Source: Bimastos eiseni
Taxonomy: Eukaryota > Annelida > Clitellata > Crassiclitellata > Lumbricidae
Assembly (NCBI GenBank): GCA_959347315.1
Contig: OY365810.1
Location: forward strand, 1,540,334-1,604,333
DNA: 64,000 bases
Direction of reading: 5' to 3'
Part shown: positions 21,022 to 29,124 of the stretch, one piece after another
Layout of the letters: each line of letters begins with the position of its first letter
Numbering within the stretch: the first letter of the stretch is position 1
Made by a program: the position numbers and the translations under genes
Notes under the pieces: model-generated
Database searches by the model: none
Seen by the model: only the letters and a program-made list of their open reading frames with translations
Told to the model about the DNA's origin: nothing

Positions 21022-22002
21022 ATGCCTGTCGATATATTCGGGCGTACGGATGTTGGCAAATCGAAGAGAGTAATCACCGGGGGTGTTACTTTGACGCAAG
21101 TAAATGCTAATTTCCTTCGTGTGGATGGCGCCAACGCAGCGACTGATAATATTGATTTAGATTCGCATAAACTGATTAACGTTTCGGACCCCACGAATGC
21201 GCAAGATGCCGCTACTAAAAATTATGTGGATAGCCCACTTTCGACAAGCGGAGAAGGAGATCTTTTGCTTCGTTCTTCGGTCGATGCGACTGTGAATAGG
21301 AAGCTCGGATGTGAAGATATTCGTCAAGGTCAACGTTTCACGTTGCTTCTCGGTAACGATAAAAATCATATTACCTTCGCCAATTTCAACAAAAATCTCG
21401 TACTGTTGCAAGCGACTGAGGGATTCCGTTTTCGAATAAATGACGAAACTGCCTTAGAGATTGTTAAGTCAACGGATGGCAATCCTCCGGCTAAAATTAA
21501 CGTCTACAAGAACATCTTCATGCATGACGCTTACATTACAGGCCTACGCGATCCAGTCGGCGACGCAGGTGCTGCAACTAAAAGGTACGTAGATACGACA
21601 GCAATCGGTCCCGCGTTTAGCGCTTACAATTCCAGTAATCAAAATATAAACGCTAGAGAGTTTGCACGAGTATCATTCGATAGGGTCAGATTCGATACCG
21701 ATCGTTGCTTCTACAGTACCAATCGCTTCGTTCCAGGAAAAGCCGGATACTATACCATTTCGGTGTATGTAGAATTTTGTAACACTAGTAATACAAATTA
21801 TGGTAACGTTAGTCTGTATAAAAACGGATCATTGTACATGCAAATAGCAGGTGGTGGAGGTACGGGTGGTTCGCACAATAATGCAACTGGTAATACTATA
21901 GTTAAATTAACTAGTACCGATTATCTCGAGGTATTCGCTTATTCGTCCAACGCTCTAGGAATATTAGGTAGAGACTTTTCAGCCGCATTCCTACGCGCTT
22001 AG
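21022..22002 (+). CDS. Trimeric fibre-like protein with C1q/TNF-like head
   Basis: A 326-residue protein. Residues 1-45 form an N-terminal anchor (MPVDIFGRTDVGKS). Two copies of a phage-tail-fibre type repeat follow: LINVSDPTNAQDAATKNYVD (51-70) and ITGLRDPVGDAGAATKRYVD (172-191), around a beta-rich shaft. Residues about 197-326 look like a C1q/TNF-like jelly roll: PAFSAY, VSFDRVRFD, YSTNRFVPGKAGYYTISVYV, SLYKNGSLY, VKLTSTDYLEV and a final FSAAFLRA. Repeats plus a globular head match trimeric receptor-binding fibres, so I infer a capsid-vertex fibre for host-cell binding. It is intact and convergent with the major capsid gene, 42 bp away. The exact head fold is inference. Confidence 0.75.
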   Translation: MPVDIFGRTDVGKSKRVITGGVTLTQVNANFLRVDGANAATDNIDLDSHKLINVSDPTNAQDAATKNYVDSPLSTSGEGDLLLRSSVDATVNRKLGCEDIRQGQRFTLLLGNDKNHITFANFNKNLVLLQATEGFRFRINDETALEIVKSTDGNPPAKINVYKNIFMHDAYITGLRDPVGDAGAATKRYVDTTAIGPAFSAYNSSNQNINAREFARVSFDRVRFDTDRCFYSTNRFVPGKAGYYTISVYVEFCNTSNTNYGNVSLYKNGSLYMQIAGGGGTGGSHNNATGNTIVKLTSTDYLEVFAYSSNALGILGRDFSAAFLRA

Positions 22003-22044
22003 ACGAACACAAAAAAGCTTTTTTTCATCTTCTAAGACACTGTT

Positions 22045-23385
22045 TTAGCCGATCACTACACTCAGTTTACTACCGTCCGATTTAAAATAAAGCTGACAGT
22101 CTGAAATCACGACGGCGTAGGCTTCAGTTCCGGCTGGAATCGCTGTATTAAATTCGCCTTTGATCACAATATCGATGGTCGACGATTTTGTTCGTCCGGG
22201 CTGCGTGCTTAAGTCGAATACCATAATAGGATACAGCTCTTTAAAATCAACCGGTGTAATGTTGCTCTGCGTTATCAATTGATCCATTCCATAGAATTTT
22301 TCGCTAAACATTGCCGCCTCGCGATACGCTCGTGAAAATTGTTGATTAGGAAATGAAAGGTCGTAGTCGACGGCCGGATATCTGATTTTATTCATCATCA
22401 CGTACATGTTCTTGAGATTGCAATGATCGAAGATCGCCGGGTTAGCTTCTTGATTCTTATCGCGATTCGTCTGAAATCCTACTATGATATATCTAGGCTG
22501 CTCCGGAGAGACTGTAACGCTAAGCTTCCAGGTTATCTTGTCCGATAAAGTAGGCGTAGTAGTATCGCATTGGCGAGCTCGGAACGCAACCGGCAAAGAT
22601 ACTTTATCTTTGATAGTCTCTAGCAGATCCACTTGTCGCTCAAGGGACGCTACAACATGAGGTATGAACCATGTGACGTTTTCGAGGGTTACTTTACCGG
22701 GCTCGTTACGGGCTGGAATTGCGGGAGTGTTAGCGGTTGCTGGAACGGCAGCGATTGTGGCAGCTCTAAATATTGCGTCATCGTCGGATTTGCGAACTAG
22801 TATTAGCTTGTGTTTAAATCCGTACACTATTTTGTTGTAATCATCGCAGAAGCCGAAAATGTGATTCAACGGTATGATAAAACTAAACGTACCTTTAGCA
22901 GCTGGTTTCTGAATAAGATAAGCTTGCCTAACGGCGAAACCAGAGTTGTTCGCGATGGACGCAGTCGCCGTTGTATCTATATACCACAACTGATTTAAAC
23001 CTTGAGCTAACTGAAAATCGTTTGGATATTTCAGCATTCCTAGCATCATCGTCGCTTGCCCTGGATTATATATCGTTTCGATTGCATGATCCGCTAATTT
23101 ATACGTAATACAACTGAATAGATACAAGATTCCATTGTTCGTTAGAGCCACAGCATCGTTATCGGTGTACTCGCCTCCATCGGCTTTTTTTAGTCTTCCC
23201 TCGAAGAGCAAATACGACGCCGCCGGATGTGTAAACTCTGATTCATTTTCGATGACTATTCGAATCTCACCCGCATTGTTTAGATTCGTTCCAACGGTGG
23301 GGCCGTATTCATGGTATTCATACTGCTCAATTTCGCCGCTGTCGTCTAATGACGGTTCGGTAAATTTTAGAATATCCGACTGCAT
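22045..23385 (-). CDS. MCP: Major capsid protein (double jelly roll, hexon-like)
   Basis: An intact 446-residue protein with the pattern of Polinton/adintovirus major capsid proteins: an N-terminal EQYEYHEYGPTVGTNLNN, then EIRIVIENESEFTHPAASYL, LTNNGILYLFSCITYKL, FSFIIPLNHIFGFCDDYNKI and a second-barrel stretch ending CQLYFKSDGSKLSVVIG. Family knowledge: these fold as two vertical jelly rolls that trimerise into hexon-like capsomers. The start is the ATG at 23385, just after an AT-rich TATA-like tract. It is the last gene of the minus-strand morphogenesis block, 48 bp after the 147-aa gene. Confidence 0.9.
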   Translation of the reverse strand: MQSDILKFTEPSLDDSGEIEQYEYHEYGPTVGTNLNNAGEIRIVIENESEFTHPAASYLLFEGRLKKADGGEYTDNDAVALTNNGILYLFSCITYKLADHAIETIYNPGQATMMLGMLKYPNDFQLAQGLNQLWYIDTTATASIANNSGFAVRQAYLIQKPAAKGTFSFIIPLNHIFGFCDDYNKIVYGFKHKLILVRKSDDDAIFRAATIAAVPATANTPAIPARNEPGKVTLENVTWFIPHVVASLERQVDLLETIKDKVSLPVAFRARQCDTTTPTLSDKITWKLSVTVSPEQPRYIIVGFQTNRDKNQEANPAIFDHCNLKNMYVMMNKIRYPAVDYDLSFPNQQFSRAYREAAMFSEKFYGMDQLITQSNITPVDFKELYPIMVFDLSTQPGRTKSSTIDIVIKGEFNTAIPAGTEAYAVVISDCQLYFKSDGSKLSVVIG

Positions 23386-23433
23386 TTTATGATATAATAT
23401 CCCGATAGTTTTATTTGTTTAAATCAACATGCT

Positions 23434-23877
23434 CTACGCGACCTTCAGTCCAGCTCCATTTAGTTTACGCACCAACTCTTGAATCGATACGGCGGAACCT
23501 GACACCTTTTTCAGACCGGTTCCCATCATTAAATTGTTTATATTCGTACTACTACTTAGCCGATTTAAAATCTCTCGAGTCTCATTCGTAATCGGTTGTA
23601 CTTCTGGCGACCTGGCGACTGGAGGGGCTAAAAGTCTAGCAAAGGCTTTGTCTACTAATCGCTTTCCAGCATCGATCGCCGTTGATGTCCCTACATCGAG
23701 TGCCTTTTTCCCAATCTCCCTTGCCGCGTCTTTACCCACGTTGAGAGCGGTCGATGCGATTTGTCTGGCTGCGTTAGACGTTACCAGTTTCTTGAAAATG
23801 TTGGCAATAGTATCGAAAATTCCCTCGCCTCCGATAACGTATTGTTTCTTGTATCTTCTCTTACTGACGAATGGCAT
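23434..23877 (-). CDS. Small basic virion-associated protein (pVI/pX-like)
   Basis: 147 residues with a basic start (MPFVSKRRYKKQYV), then an amphipathic segment GIFDTIANIFKKLVTSNAAR and repeated Ala/Gly/Lys helices (GKDAAREIGKKALDVGTS, DAGKRLVDKAFARLL), ending SIQELVRKLNGAGLKVA. Adenovirus pVI and pX precursors and Polinton equivalents show a similar basic, amphipathic make-up and act inside the capsid or on membranes; here that is inference from composition and position. It overlaps the upstream gene by 17 bp, implying a shared transcript or tight packing, and precedes the major capsid gene. Confidence 0.65.
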   Translation of the reverse strand: MPFVSKRRYKKQYVIGGEGIFDTIANIFKKLVTSNAARQIASTALNVGKDAAREIGKKALDVGTSTAIDAGKRLVDKAFARLLAPPVARSPEVQPITNETREILNRLSSSTNINNLMMGTGLKKVSGSAVSIQELVRKLNGAGLKVA

Positions 23878-24778
23878 TTTGTAACCGTGAAATTATATCT
23901 TTATATGACTCTTTACTAATCACCTCTTGTCTAACTAGTGCGTCACATATAGCTATGATCTCGTTTCTAACTCCGGTATTACCCGCTATGAAACTATTTA
24001 TTCTTAACTCTAAATCTTTAGCTAGAACGTTTGGATCTTCCGAAATGATGATTACTGGCACTTCAGCACCAACGCCTTTACCTACAGTAACCTTTTCGCC
24101 CCATATAGGTTTAATGATTTCTCTATATTTAGCACCTACCGACGATTTAGGTCTGTTGGGGCTTCCCGGTTGTCTCATTGCATTCGTTACATCTAGAATC
24201 TCTGCATAGTCTTTATGATCGTTGTCGTCGTACATCGCCTTATTCGGTTGTTTCATCGTTAGTAATTCCCAAAGCCCCGGTGTTCCTCTGTAGGTTTTGC
24301 TTCCCACCGTTACATCGTCTCCTTGAATCGAGATCTGAGTGTCGCCGATGTAGAATCGACCATCTTTAGATTTAATTCCAAATGTAGTGTCGACAATCCT
24401 TTTGTCGGACGCGTATTGGTGCAGATATTTGGCTGCGATATCGCCTAGTTCCAAGGTTCTAACAGATTCCGTTGGATCATCCGCTATCGAAGGATACTTT
24501 GGGAATTGGATGGCTTGCAAAGAAGGCGGAAGCGCTTTTAGAGCCTTTGACGTTGTTGCCGAGTTTTCTGTTATAGCTGCCAACAAAGCGCTTTGTTCTT
24601 TTGAAATTGCAGACTGCGAATCAACGACTGGTTTGTATAACTTGGCTAATTCTTGTTGTAAATCTACATCTCCTAACCTCTCCGATAGAGAGTTTTGTTG
24701 AACAGCCTTCTTCATTTTCAGAAACTCTTCGACGATTAAATGCCGTTTTACTGGATCAGTAATCTTTAGAAGCGACAT
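23861..24778 (-). CDS. Polinton-conserved protein with GLWELLT domain, 305 aa
   Basis: Residues 1-100 look coiled-coil (KMKKAVQQNSLSERLGD, LAKLYKPVVDSQSAI). The centre carries the block DTTFGIKSKDGRFYIGD, then GTPGLWELLTMKQP, YAEILDVTNAMR and SSVGAKYREIIKPIW. This series is widespread in Polinton-derived invertebrate proteins of unknown function. The C terminus is helical. It probably belongs to the virion or assembly set, given its position between the membrane proteins and the capsid gene. The frame is intact from an ATG at 24778, with a TATA-like AT tract just upstream. Confidence 0.7.
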   Translation of the reverse strand: MSLLKITDPVKRHLIVEEFLKMKKAVQQNSLSERLGDVDLQQELAKLYKPVVDSQSAISKEQSALLAAITENSATTSKALKALPPSLQAIQFPKYPSIADDPTESVRTLELGDIAAKYLHQYASDKRIVDTTFGIKSKDGRFYIGDTQISIQGDDVTVGSKTYRGTPGLWELLTMKQPNKAMYDDNDHKDYAEILDVTNAMRQPGSPNRPKSSVGAKYREIIKPIWGEKVTVGKGVGAEVPVIIISEDPNVLAKDLELRINSFIAGNTGVRNEIIAICDALVRQEVISKESYKDIISRLQNAIRQ

Positions 24779-25369
24779 TATAGTTTTAAAATAAGAAGCT
24801 TTAACTTCAAATGGCTTTTCAACGTAAAACGAACGTAAACGAACATAAAACGAACGTACGAACGTAGTATAGAGACGTAATTTTCAACGTAAAACGAACG
24901 TACGAACGTAGTATAGAGACGTAAAAACGAAGGGATAATCATGGAATCGGACGAAAAAATTTGATGACTTATTGCACGTTACTTTTTCTCGAACATCTTC
25001 GGGGGTTCTTCCGGTTTTAATGTCGACGAAGCGTTGATGGATCACGAAATTCTTTTAGGCACTGTTCGCACCGACGATCATCAGTCATTATACACACTCA
25101 ATCCACAAATGTCTAATTGAGGTGTGCAGATTATTGAGGGAAAATAGTTTGCGCCCTACAAACTTAAGTCCAATATGGAGGTGGGGCAGACGGCAACACT
25201 GGTGTTGGCTCACACTCGTCAGAACAAACGCACTTTATGGCGATGGAGACTCGGATGCTGTGATTTTTTTGATGAACGAAGCGCGCTCCTGATCGCGACC
25301 GCGCTTGATCAACTCGTTTTTTGTCTCTTCATCGATTACATCCGACTTTTTATATACTTGTGTCTGATT
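24779..25369. promoter_or_regulatory. Intergenic region with ACGT-rich direct repeats
   Basis: This 590-bp gap is the largest in the morphogenesis block. At 24816-24924 a unit beginning TTTTCAACGTAAAACGAACG and ending ACGAACGTAGTATAGAGACG occurs twice in tandem, rich in ACGT. It could be an enhancer or promoter for the downstream (minus-strand) structural genes. About 25090-25370 contains open, charged frames on the minus strand after the stop of the next gene, without recognised domains. Confidence 0.45.
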
Positions 25370-25431
25370 TCATCCTTCATGGCACGATACTTTGCGACTG
25401 ATTTCATCCTTCATGGCACGATACTTTGCGA
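25364..25431. repeat. 34-bp tandem duplication in a coding end
   Basis: The unit CTGATTTCATCCTTCATGGC plus ACGATACTTTGCGA is present twice head to tail. Thirty-four is not a multiple of three, so the second copy alters the C terminus of the overlapping minus-strand gene. Confidence 0.85.
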
Positions 25432-25966
25432 TTTCGTCGAGAACTAACTTGAATTCAACTTTATTGATGGACCCGTCTTCAAGGGCTTTCGAAATGTGAT
25501 CTCTGACCGTGTCAAGTTTCGATAGGGCCAGTATACGAATCTCATCGTGTTTTGTAGCTTTTTTTGCCAAGCGACTCGAGAAATAAATACCTAGTGGAGC
25601 GACACCCAAGGTAGCAGCAACTTCGAGACCGATACCAATAAATAAGCCAATACCGGTGCCCATGATAGCAAAGCCGCTACCGCCCATGGCCGCGGCAACG
25701 CCGCCAAACGTCCAATTGATCATGCTGACTGCTCTGTGATACTTTTTGAGAACGCGACTCCGACTCTCGATTTCGGATCGGAGGAAAGCTTCGAGTTCAT
25801 CGATTTTCTGTAAGCGATACGTGTGCGAAGCAGTCTCTTCAATGATGGATATTTCACCTTCGGGTGCGGATGGAATTTCACCTTCGGGTGCGGATGATAA
25901 CAGTGGATACAAGTCTTTCTTTTTTTTGCCTTCGTATTCCATTACGCGAGATAATTCACGTAGCAA
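25370..25966 (-). CDS. Polinton hydrophobic virion/membrane protein
   Basis: A 198-codon frame; the likely start is the ATG at 25942 (MEYEGKKKKDLY). A duplicated SAPEGEI motif and a charged helix (LQKIDELEAFLRSEIESRSRVLKKYHR) are followed by a long Gly/Ala-rich hydrophobic stretch (TFGGVAAAMGG, FAIMGTGIGLFIGIGLEVAATLGVAPLGIYF). Then comes KHDEIRILALSKLDTVRDHISKALEDG, a signature I know from many Polinton-encoded proteins of unknown role. The C terminus is altered by a 34-bp tandem duplication (about 25364-25431) that shifts the frame into an early TGA. A membrane-active virion role is inferred. Confidence 0.7.
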   Translation of the reverse strand: MLRELSRVMEYEGKKKKDLYPLLSSAPEGEIPSAPEGEISIIEETASHTYRLQKIDELEAFLRSEIESRSRVLKKYHRAVSMINWTFGGVAAAMGGSGFAIMGTGIGLFIGIGLEVAATLGVAPLGIYFSSRLAKKATKHDEIRILALSKLDTVRDHISKALEDGSINKVEFKLVLDEIAKYRAMKDEISRKVSCHEG

Positions 25967-26325
25967 AGCGAATCGCCTTCTTTTATAGTAACTATAGAAT
26001 CAGAGTTATTTTGAATAGAAATAATAATGTCTTCCACGTCTTCGGAAATGGCCTCGTCTTGTAGACAACATTTCTTTTCTTTAATAGACTGTCTAAGCGA
26101 GACGAGACACACCCCTTTAGTCATTGCAACACCAAATCCTAACACAAGCGTAGTCACTGCCCTCTGTTGGATAGAAATTGTTTGTTGCGCAAATATCTCC
26201 CATCTTTGTCCTTCTCGCTGCCTTTTTGGGGCGTGCGTTACGCTCTTTGGTTTCCAACTTACAGAACTCGGCTGAGACACCGATGTGGTGGGCTTCCTAA
26301 TAAACTTGTGTAGTAGCATTGACAT
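25942..26325 (-). CDS. Polinton hypothetical protein, 127 aa
   Basis: It has a basic, Ser/Thr-rich N terminus (KPTTSVSQPSSVSWKPKSV), a mid hydrophobic beta-like stretch (AVTTLVLGFGVAMTKGVCLV) and a C terminus DIIISIQNNSDSIVTIKEGD. The last part resembles the closing strands of a dUTPase-like or other small beta-barrel fold, but no catalytic motif is visible. It overlaps the next gene's start region by about 25 bp, consistent with a compact block. Function unknown. Confidence 0.55.
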   Translation of the reverse strand: MSMLLHKFIRKPTTSVSQPSSVSWKPKSVTHAPKRQREGQRWEIFAQQTISIQQRAVTTLVLGFGVAMTKGVCLVSLRQSIKEKKCCLQDEAISEDVEDIIISIQNNSDSIVTIKEGDSLCYVNYLA

Positions 26326-26362
26326 CTTGTGCGTTTCTTTTTTATACGCGGCTTTTCTTCAA

Positions 26363-26973
26363 TTACAAAATCATACCAAGAATCGGACCGAGAATCGGGA
26401 TATTCGACAATACTTTCGAAATAGGATGGTCGTTTCCTAAAATTAATCCAGAACCATCCACAAATTCTCCAGCCCCGTTTTTGAGATATAGTCCTTCACC
26501 TACTCCGTTTAATCCGGATCCCGGATAGGGTTTAAGATAGAGGCCCGATCCTTGAGGAACCATCTTATAGCTCCTCCCCCTCTCTTCAGGTATAATCCAG
26601 ATCCCATGAGCTTACTAACTCCGGTATTCGCTAATCCTGACAAGGCCCCCGTTGCGAAACTAGGCAGCACCTTAGAAAGAAGGAATTTACCAGCTGTAGC
26701 TAGAAATGGCAGAATCCCGCTGATGAATCCTCCTTCAACTCTTTTATTATACTCCAACTGCGTTTTGCTCATTTTAATCGTTACGCCTGTTCTGTTCTGA
26801 TAGGCTTTGGCCATTTTATTAACTTGCGCCTTTGTTAGCGCGAACACGTGTTTGCCGGATAAATCATCGTGAGATAGTCTGATGCTTACACCGGTTCCCG
26901 CTTGAAGCGATCTTTGAATTTTGTCCTTTTGACCTTCAGAAACATTGACTTTAACGTTCGTATATCGACTCAT
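26363..26973 (-). pseudogene. Polinton virion protein with GLYLK repeats, one frameshift
   Basis: The ATG at 26973 opens NVKVNVSEGQKDKIQRSLQA, LTKAQVNKMAKAYQNRTGVT and KMSKTQLEYNKRVEGGF, the standard opening of a conserved Polinton protein. A hydrophobic segment follows (FLATAGKFLLSKVLP, GALSGLANTGVSKLMG). At GSGLYLKRGG (near 26570) the frame shifts; the repeat series continues in another frame with GSGLYLK, GEGLYLKNGAG and GSGLILGNDHP and ends PILGPILGMIL at 26363. The role is unknown but is likely a membrane-interacting structural component. A TATATATATATAA tract sits immediately before the ATG. Confidence 0.7.
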
Positions 26974-26999
26974 TTTTATATATATATAACTTTAAAGTT

Positions 27000-27767
27000 T
27001 TACATTTCTCTAATGTGAAACCGAATCGCTAATTCTTCTCCTCTAAGATTAATCAGTTTTCCATTTTGGTCTGTTAGCGTCGTTTCCATCTTTGAAATCG
27101 TAGATAGAATAATTGGAAGATATATTAAGTTGCGTGGCGCTTCTATGATCTTATATCCAGGACCTACAGTAGGGAAGAATGTGTGTATTACGTTTGCTAT
27201 TGTTGTGTTAGTGTACGAAGAGCCTATCACATCGCTTGTCACCCTCAATCTACTTACGCTTAGTATATTAACTATTTTCTCAGCTTCGTTGTACCCTTCC
27301 GAATATATTCGACTATCGAAACCTAATACAGTTCTAATCGAGTTCGTGGTTGTAAAATCGACCTTATAGTTTTCAGCTATACGTAGTGCTGATTTGAGCG
27401 TATTGCTGTCTGGTTCCAATGTAATATAATATTCATCATCCGCACCGGAATGACCAGTCTCCTTCATGATTCTTTGTATGCGTTCGTTTATATCCGTAAG
27501 CTCGTAGCACCCTTCTGGAATTTCTACATCGAACCACGTCACACCCTTGTCGGGCGAATATCGAAAGTTGTTATTCGTTGCATCTATATTCGGAAACGAG
27601 TAGTACGTGTCGAGATTAACTAGAGCCATTTCATACTTTTTACTTCGGTCCAGCTGAATCTGCGGACTGAACGTTTTTTTAATTTTCGTACTCCTTTCAG
27701 TCAACTCAATAAAGAAGGACGATTTTGGATCCGTGTTACGAGCTATCCTTTCGAGATACGATTCCAT
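27000..27767 (-). CDS. mCP: Minor capsid (penton-like) protein
   Basis: From the ATG at 27767 (MESYLERIARN) the product has 255 residues. It shows the pattern of Polinton minor capsid proteins: FFIELTERSTKIKKTFSPQI, KYEMALVNLDTYYSFPNI, a FRYSPDKGVTWFDVEIPEG turn, YELTDINERIQRIMKE, RTVLGFD and a C-terminal NLIYLPIILSTISK...LAIRFHIREM. Family knowledge: a single jelly roll forming the pentameric vertex. I prefer 27767 over a longer upstream frame because the longer one would overlap the ATPase end. It is intact and probably co-transcribed with the ATPase 8 bp upstream. Confidence 0.85.
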   Translation of the reverse strand: MESYLERIARNTDPKSSFFIELTERSTKIKKTFSPQIQLDRSKKYEMALVNLDTYYSFPNIDATNNNFRYSPDKGVTWFDVEIPEGCYELTDINERIQRIMKETGHSGADDEYYITLEPDSNTLKSALRIAENYKVDFTTTNSIRTVLGFDSRIYSEGYNEAEKIVNILSVSRLRVTSDVIGSSYTNTTIANVIHTFFPTVGPGYKIIEAPRNLIYLPIILSTISKMETTLTDQNGKLINLRGEELAIRFHIREM

Positions 27768-27775
27768 TGTTTTAG

Positions 27776-28555
27776 CTACGGTTTCTCCGGGATGTAAAAT
27801 GTATCTAATCCACACCTATACTTTCCCTCGCTCTTTTTACTAGACAGGTCTATTACTAAGAACCCGTGCGGTTGTTCCCACGCCGTTGTGCACAGCTCGT
27901 TAAATTCCCTCTTATCTAGTATGTCCCTACGCACGTGATCGTTATAGACGTGATCGATGTTTTTCCCGTCTTGTGGAAACAGGCAAATAAAGTTTGCGTT
28001 CTCTCTGATAGATCGTCGAGGGAGGTCGAAATAGTTTTGCGAGAGATAGAAACAATCTAAGTTACTATGTCTGCCTCTTTTATAGTAAGATTCACATTTC
28101 CTTTCTATCTCTAAATCGTCGAAAATCATCAAGTTCTTCTTTTCTCTGTCCAAGTCTCTCGGATCCGGTACGTCTTTCGCTGCTTCAAAGAATTTACAGT
28201 TTATATCTGATTTTTTCTCCACGCATTTAGCCATTTCCTCAATTACTGATGCCAGCGTTACATTTAGCTTCGTTATCTCGTCTTGATAGTCAAATAATCT
28301 TAGGATCGCTTCCTTCGGTAATTTTTCTTCGAAAGCCTTCTTTATTATTTCGTATTCTGGCTGTAACAGCGATAGGCCGAAAGCTTGAATGTTATTATAA
28401 TCAAGCCAACCTGGTTTAAGTAGCAAATTAAGAAGAAGCGTTGTTTTGCCGCAGCCAGACTTTCCCACTATTAAACCTCTTATGCTTTTTGGTAACAGGG
28501 GACTATTACACTGCCTCGATTGCGCGTGCCAACTAAGGTCTTTGATTTCTCCCAT
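27776..28555 (-). CDS. ATP: FtsK/A32-like genome-packaging ATPase
   Basis: A 259-residue P-loop ATPase. The Walker A motif is GKSGCGKTT (31-39) and Walker B is NLMIFDDLE (D146/D147), with a downstream SQNYFDLPR stretch typical of the FtsK-HerA/A32 packaging clade. It should drive DNA translocation into capsids. It is intact, starting at an ATG only 20 bp from the divergent PLA2 gene, and is the first gene of the minus-strand morphogenesis block. Confidence 0.92.
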   Translation of the reverse strand: MGEIKDLSWHAQSRQCNSPLLPKSIRGLIVGKSGCGKTTLLLNLLLKPGWLDYNNIQAFGLSLLQPEYEIIKKAFEEKLPKEAILRLFDYQDEITKLNVTLASVIEEMAKCVEKKSDINCKFFEAAKDVPDPRDLDREKKNLMIFDDLEIERKCESYYKRGRHSNLDCFYLSQNYFDLPRRSIRENANFICLFPQDGKNIDHVYNDHVRRDILDKREFNELCTTAWEQPHGFLVIDLSSKKSEGKYRCGLDTFYIPEKP

Positions 28556-28575
28556 TTTAAATATAAACGTTTTGT
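28556..28575. promoter_or_regulatory. 20-bp divergent promoter between ATPase and PLA2 genes
   Basis: Only 20 bp (TTTAAATATAAACGTTTTGT) separate two divergent start codons. TATA-like sequence reads on both strands. Similar AT boxes lie right before the starts at 23385, 23877, 24778 and 26973. Very short 5' UTRs are implied if these are the promoters. Confidence 0.45.
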
Positions 28576-29124
28576 ATGTTTAAAACGAATATGTATTGCG
28601 TAAAATGTAAAAAACAGACCGAAGCTAGGGATCTACAAAACGCCGTTGCTAACAACGGAAGATGTATGCTTCGAGGGGTTTGCGTTGTATGTGGAAAAAC
28701 TAAAACTCAATTCGTTAAAGGGACTGTAAAAGGGGGTGACCTGGTCGGCTCGTTGAACGCGGCTACTAGTAATATTAAATTACCGTGGGCGAAATATCCC
28801 GGCGAGATGCATTTACCGGGTCACTCATTTACCGGCCCCGGTACTAGGGTAGACTTGAAATTGAATCCCGATGGGTCTCCTAAGTCGTGGAGTAAACCTG
28901 TCGATAGAGTCGATGTTGCGGCATATCACCACGATTTAGCTTATGCTCAGAATCCGGATACAGCGTCTAGGAATGTAACAGATAGAGTAATGGTTAAGGA
29001 TTTGAATAATATCGCTAATCCTACGCTGCGAGAACGCATTGAAAGAGCGATCGTTAAACCCATATTGTCGACTAAAGCGAATCTCGGCTTGGGGTTATCT
29101 TCGGTAAAAAAAAAGTTAAATTGA
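28576..29124 (+). CDS. Parvovirus-type phospholipase A2 with N-terminal zinc ribbon
   Basis: 182 residues. Residues 1-48 form a Cys4 zinc-ribbon-like domain (YCVKCKKQT ... CVVCGKTKTQFVKG). Residues 74-125 carry a secreted-PLA2 signature: the Ca-loop GPGTRVD (87-93), then DVAAYHHDLAYA with the catalytic His-Asp pair (H119-D120). Parvovirus VP1 and some Polinton proteins use this enzyme to breach endosomal membranes, so the same entry role is inferred. It ends in a basic tail. Its TGA overlaps the integrase ATG (TGATG), so the two are probably co-expressed. Confidence 0.85.
   Translation: MFKTNMYCVKCKKQTEARDLQNAVANNGRCMLRGVCVVCGKTKTQFVKGTVKGGDLVGSLNAATSNIKLPWAKYPGEMHLPGHSFTGPGTRVDLKLNPDGSPKSWSKPVDRVDVAAYHHDLAYAQNPDTASRNVTDRVMVKDLNNIANPTLRERIERAIVKPILSTKANLGLGLSSVKKKLN

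Noticed and set aside
22810..24701. Plus-strand frames opposite the capsid block
   Set aside because: Shadows of the major capsid and neighbouring minus-strand genes.
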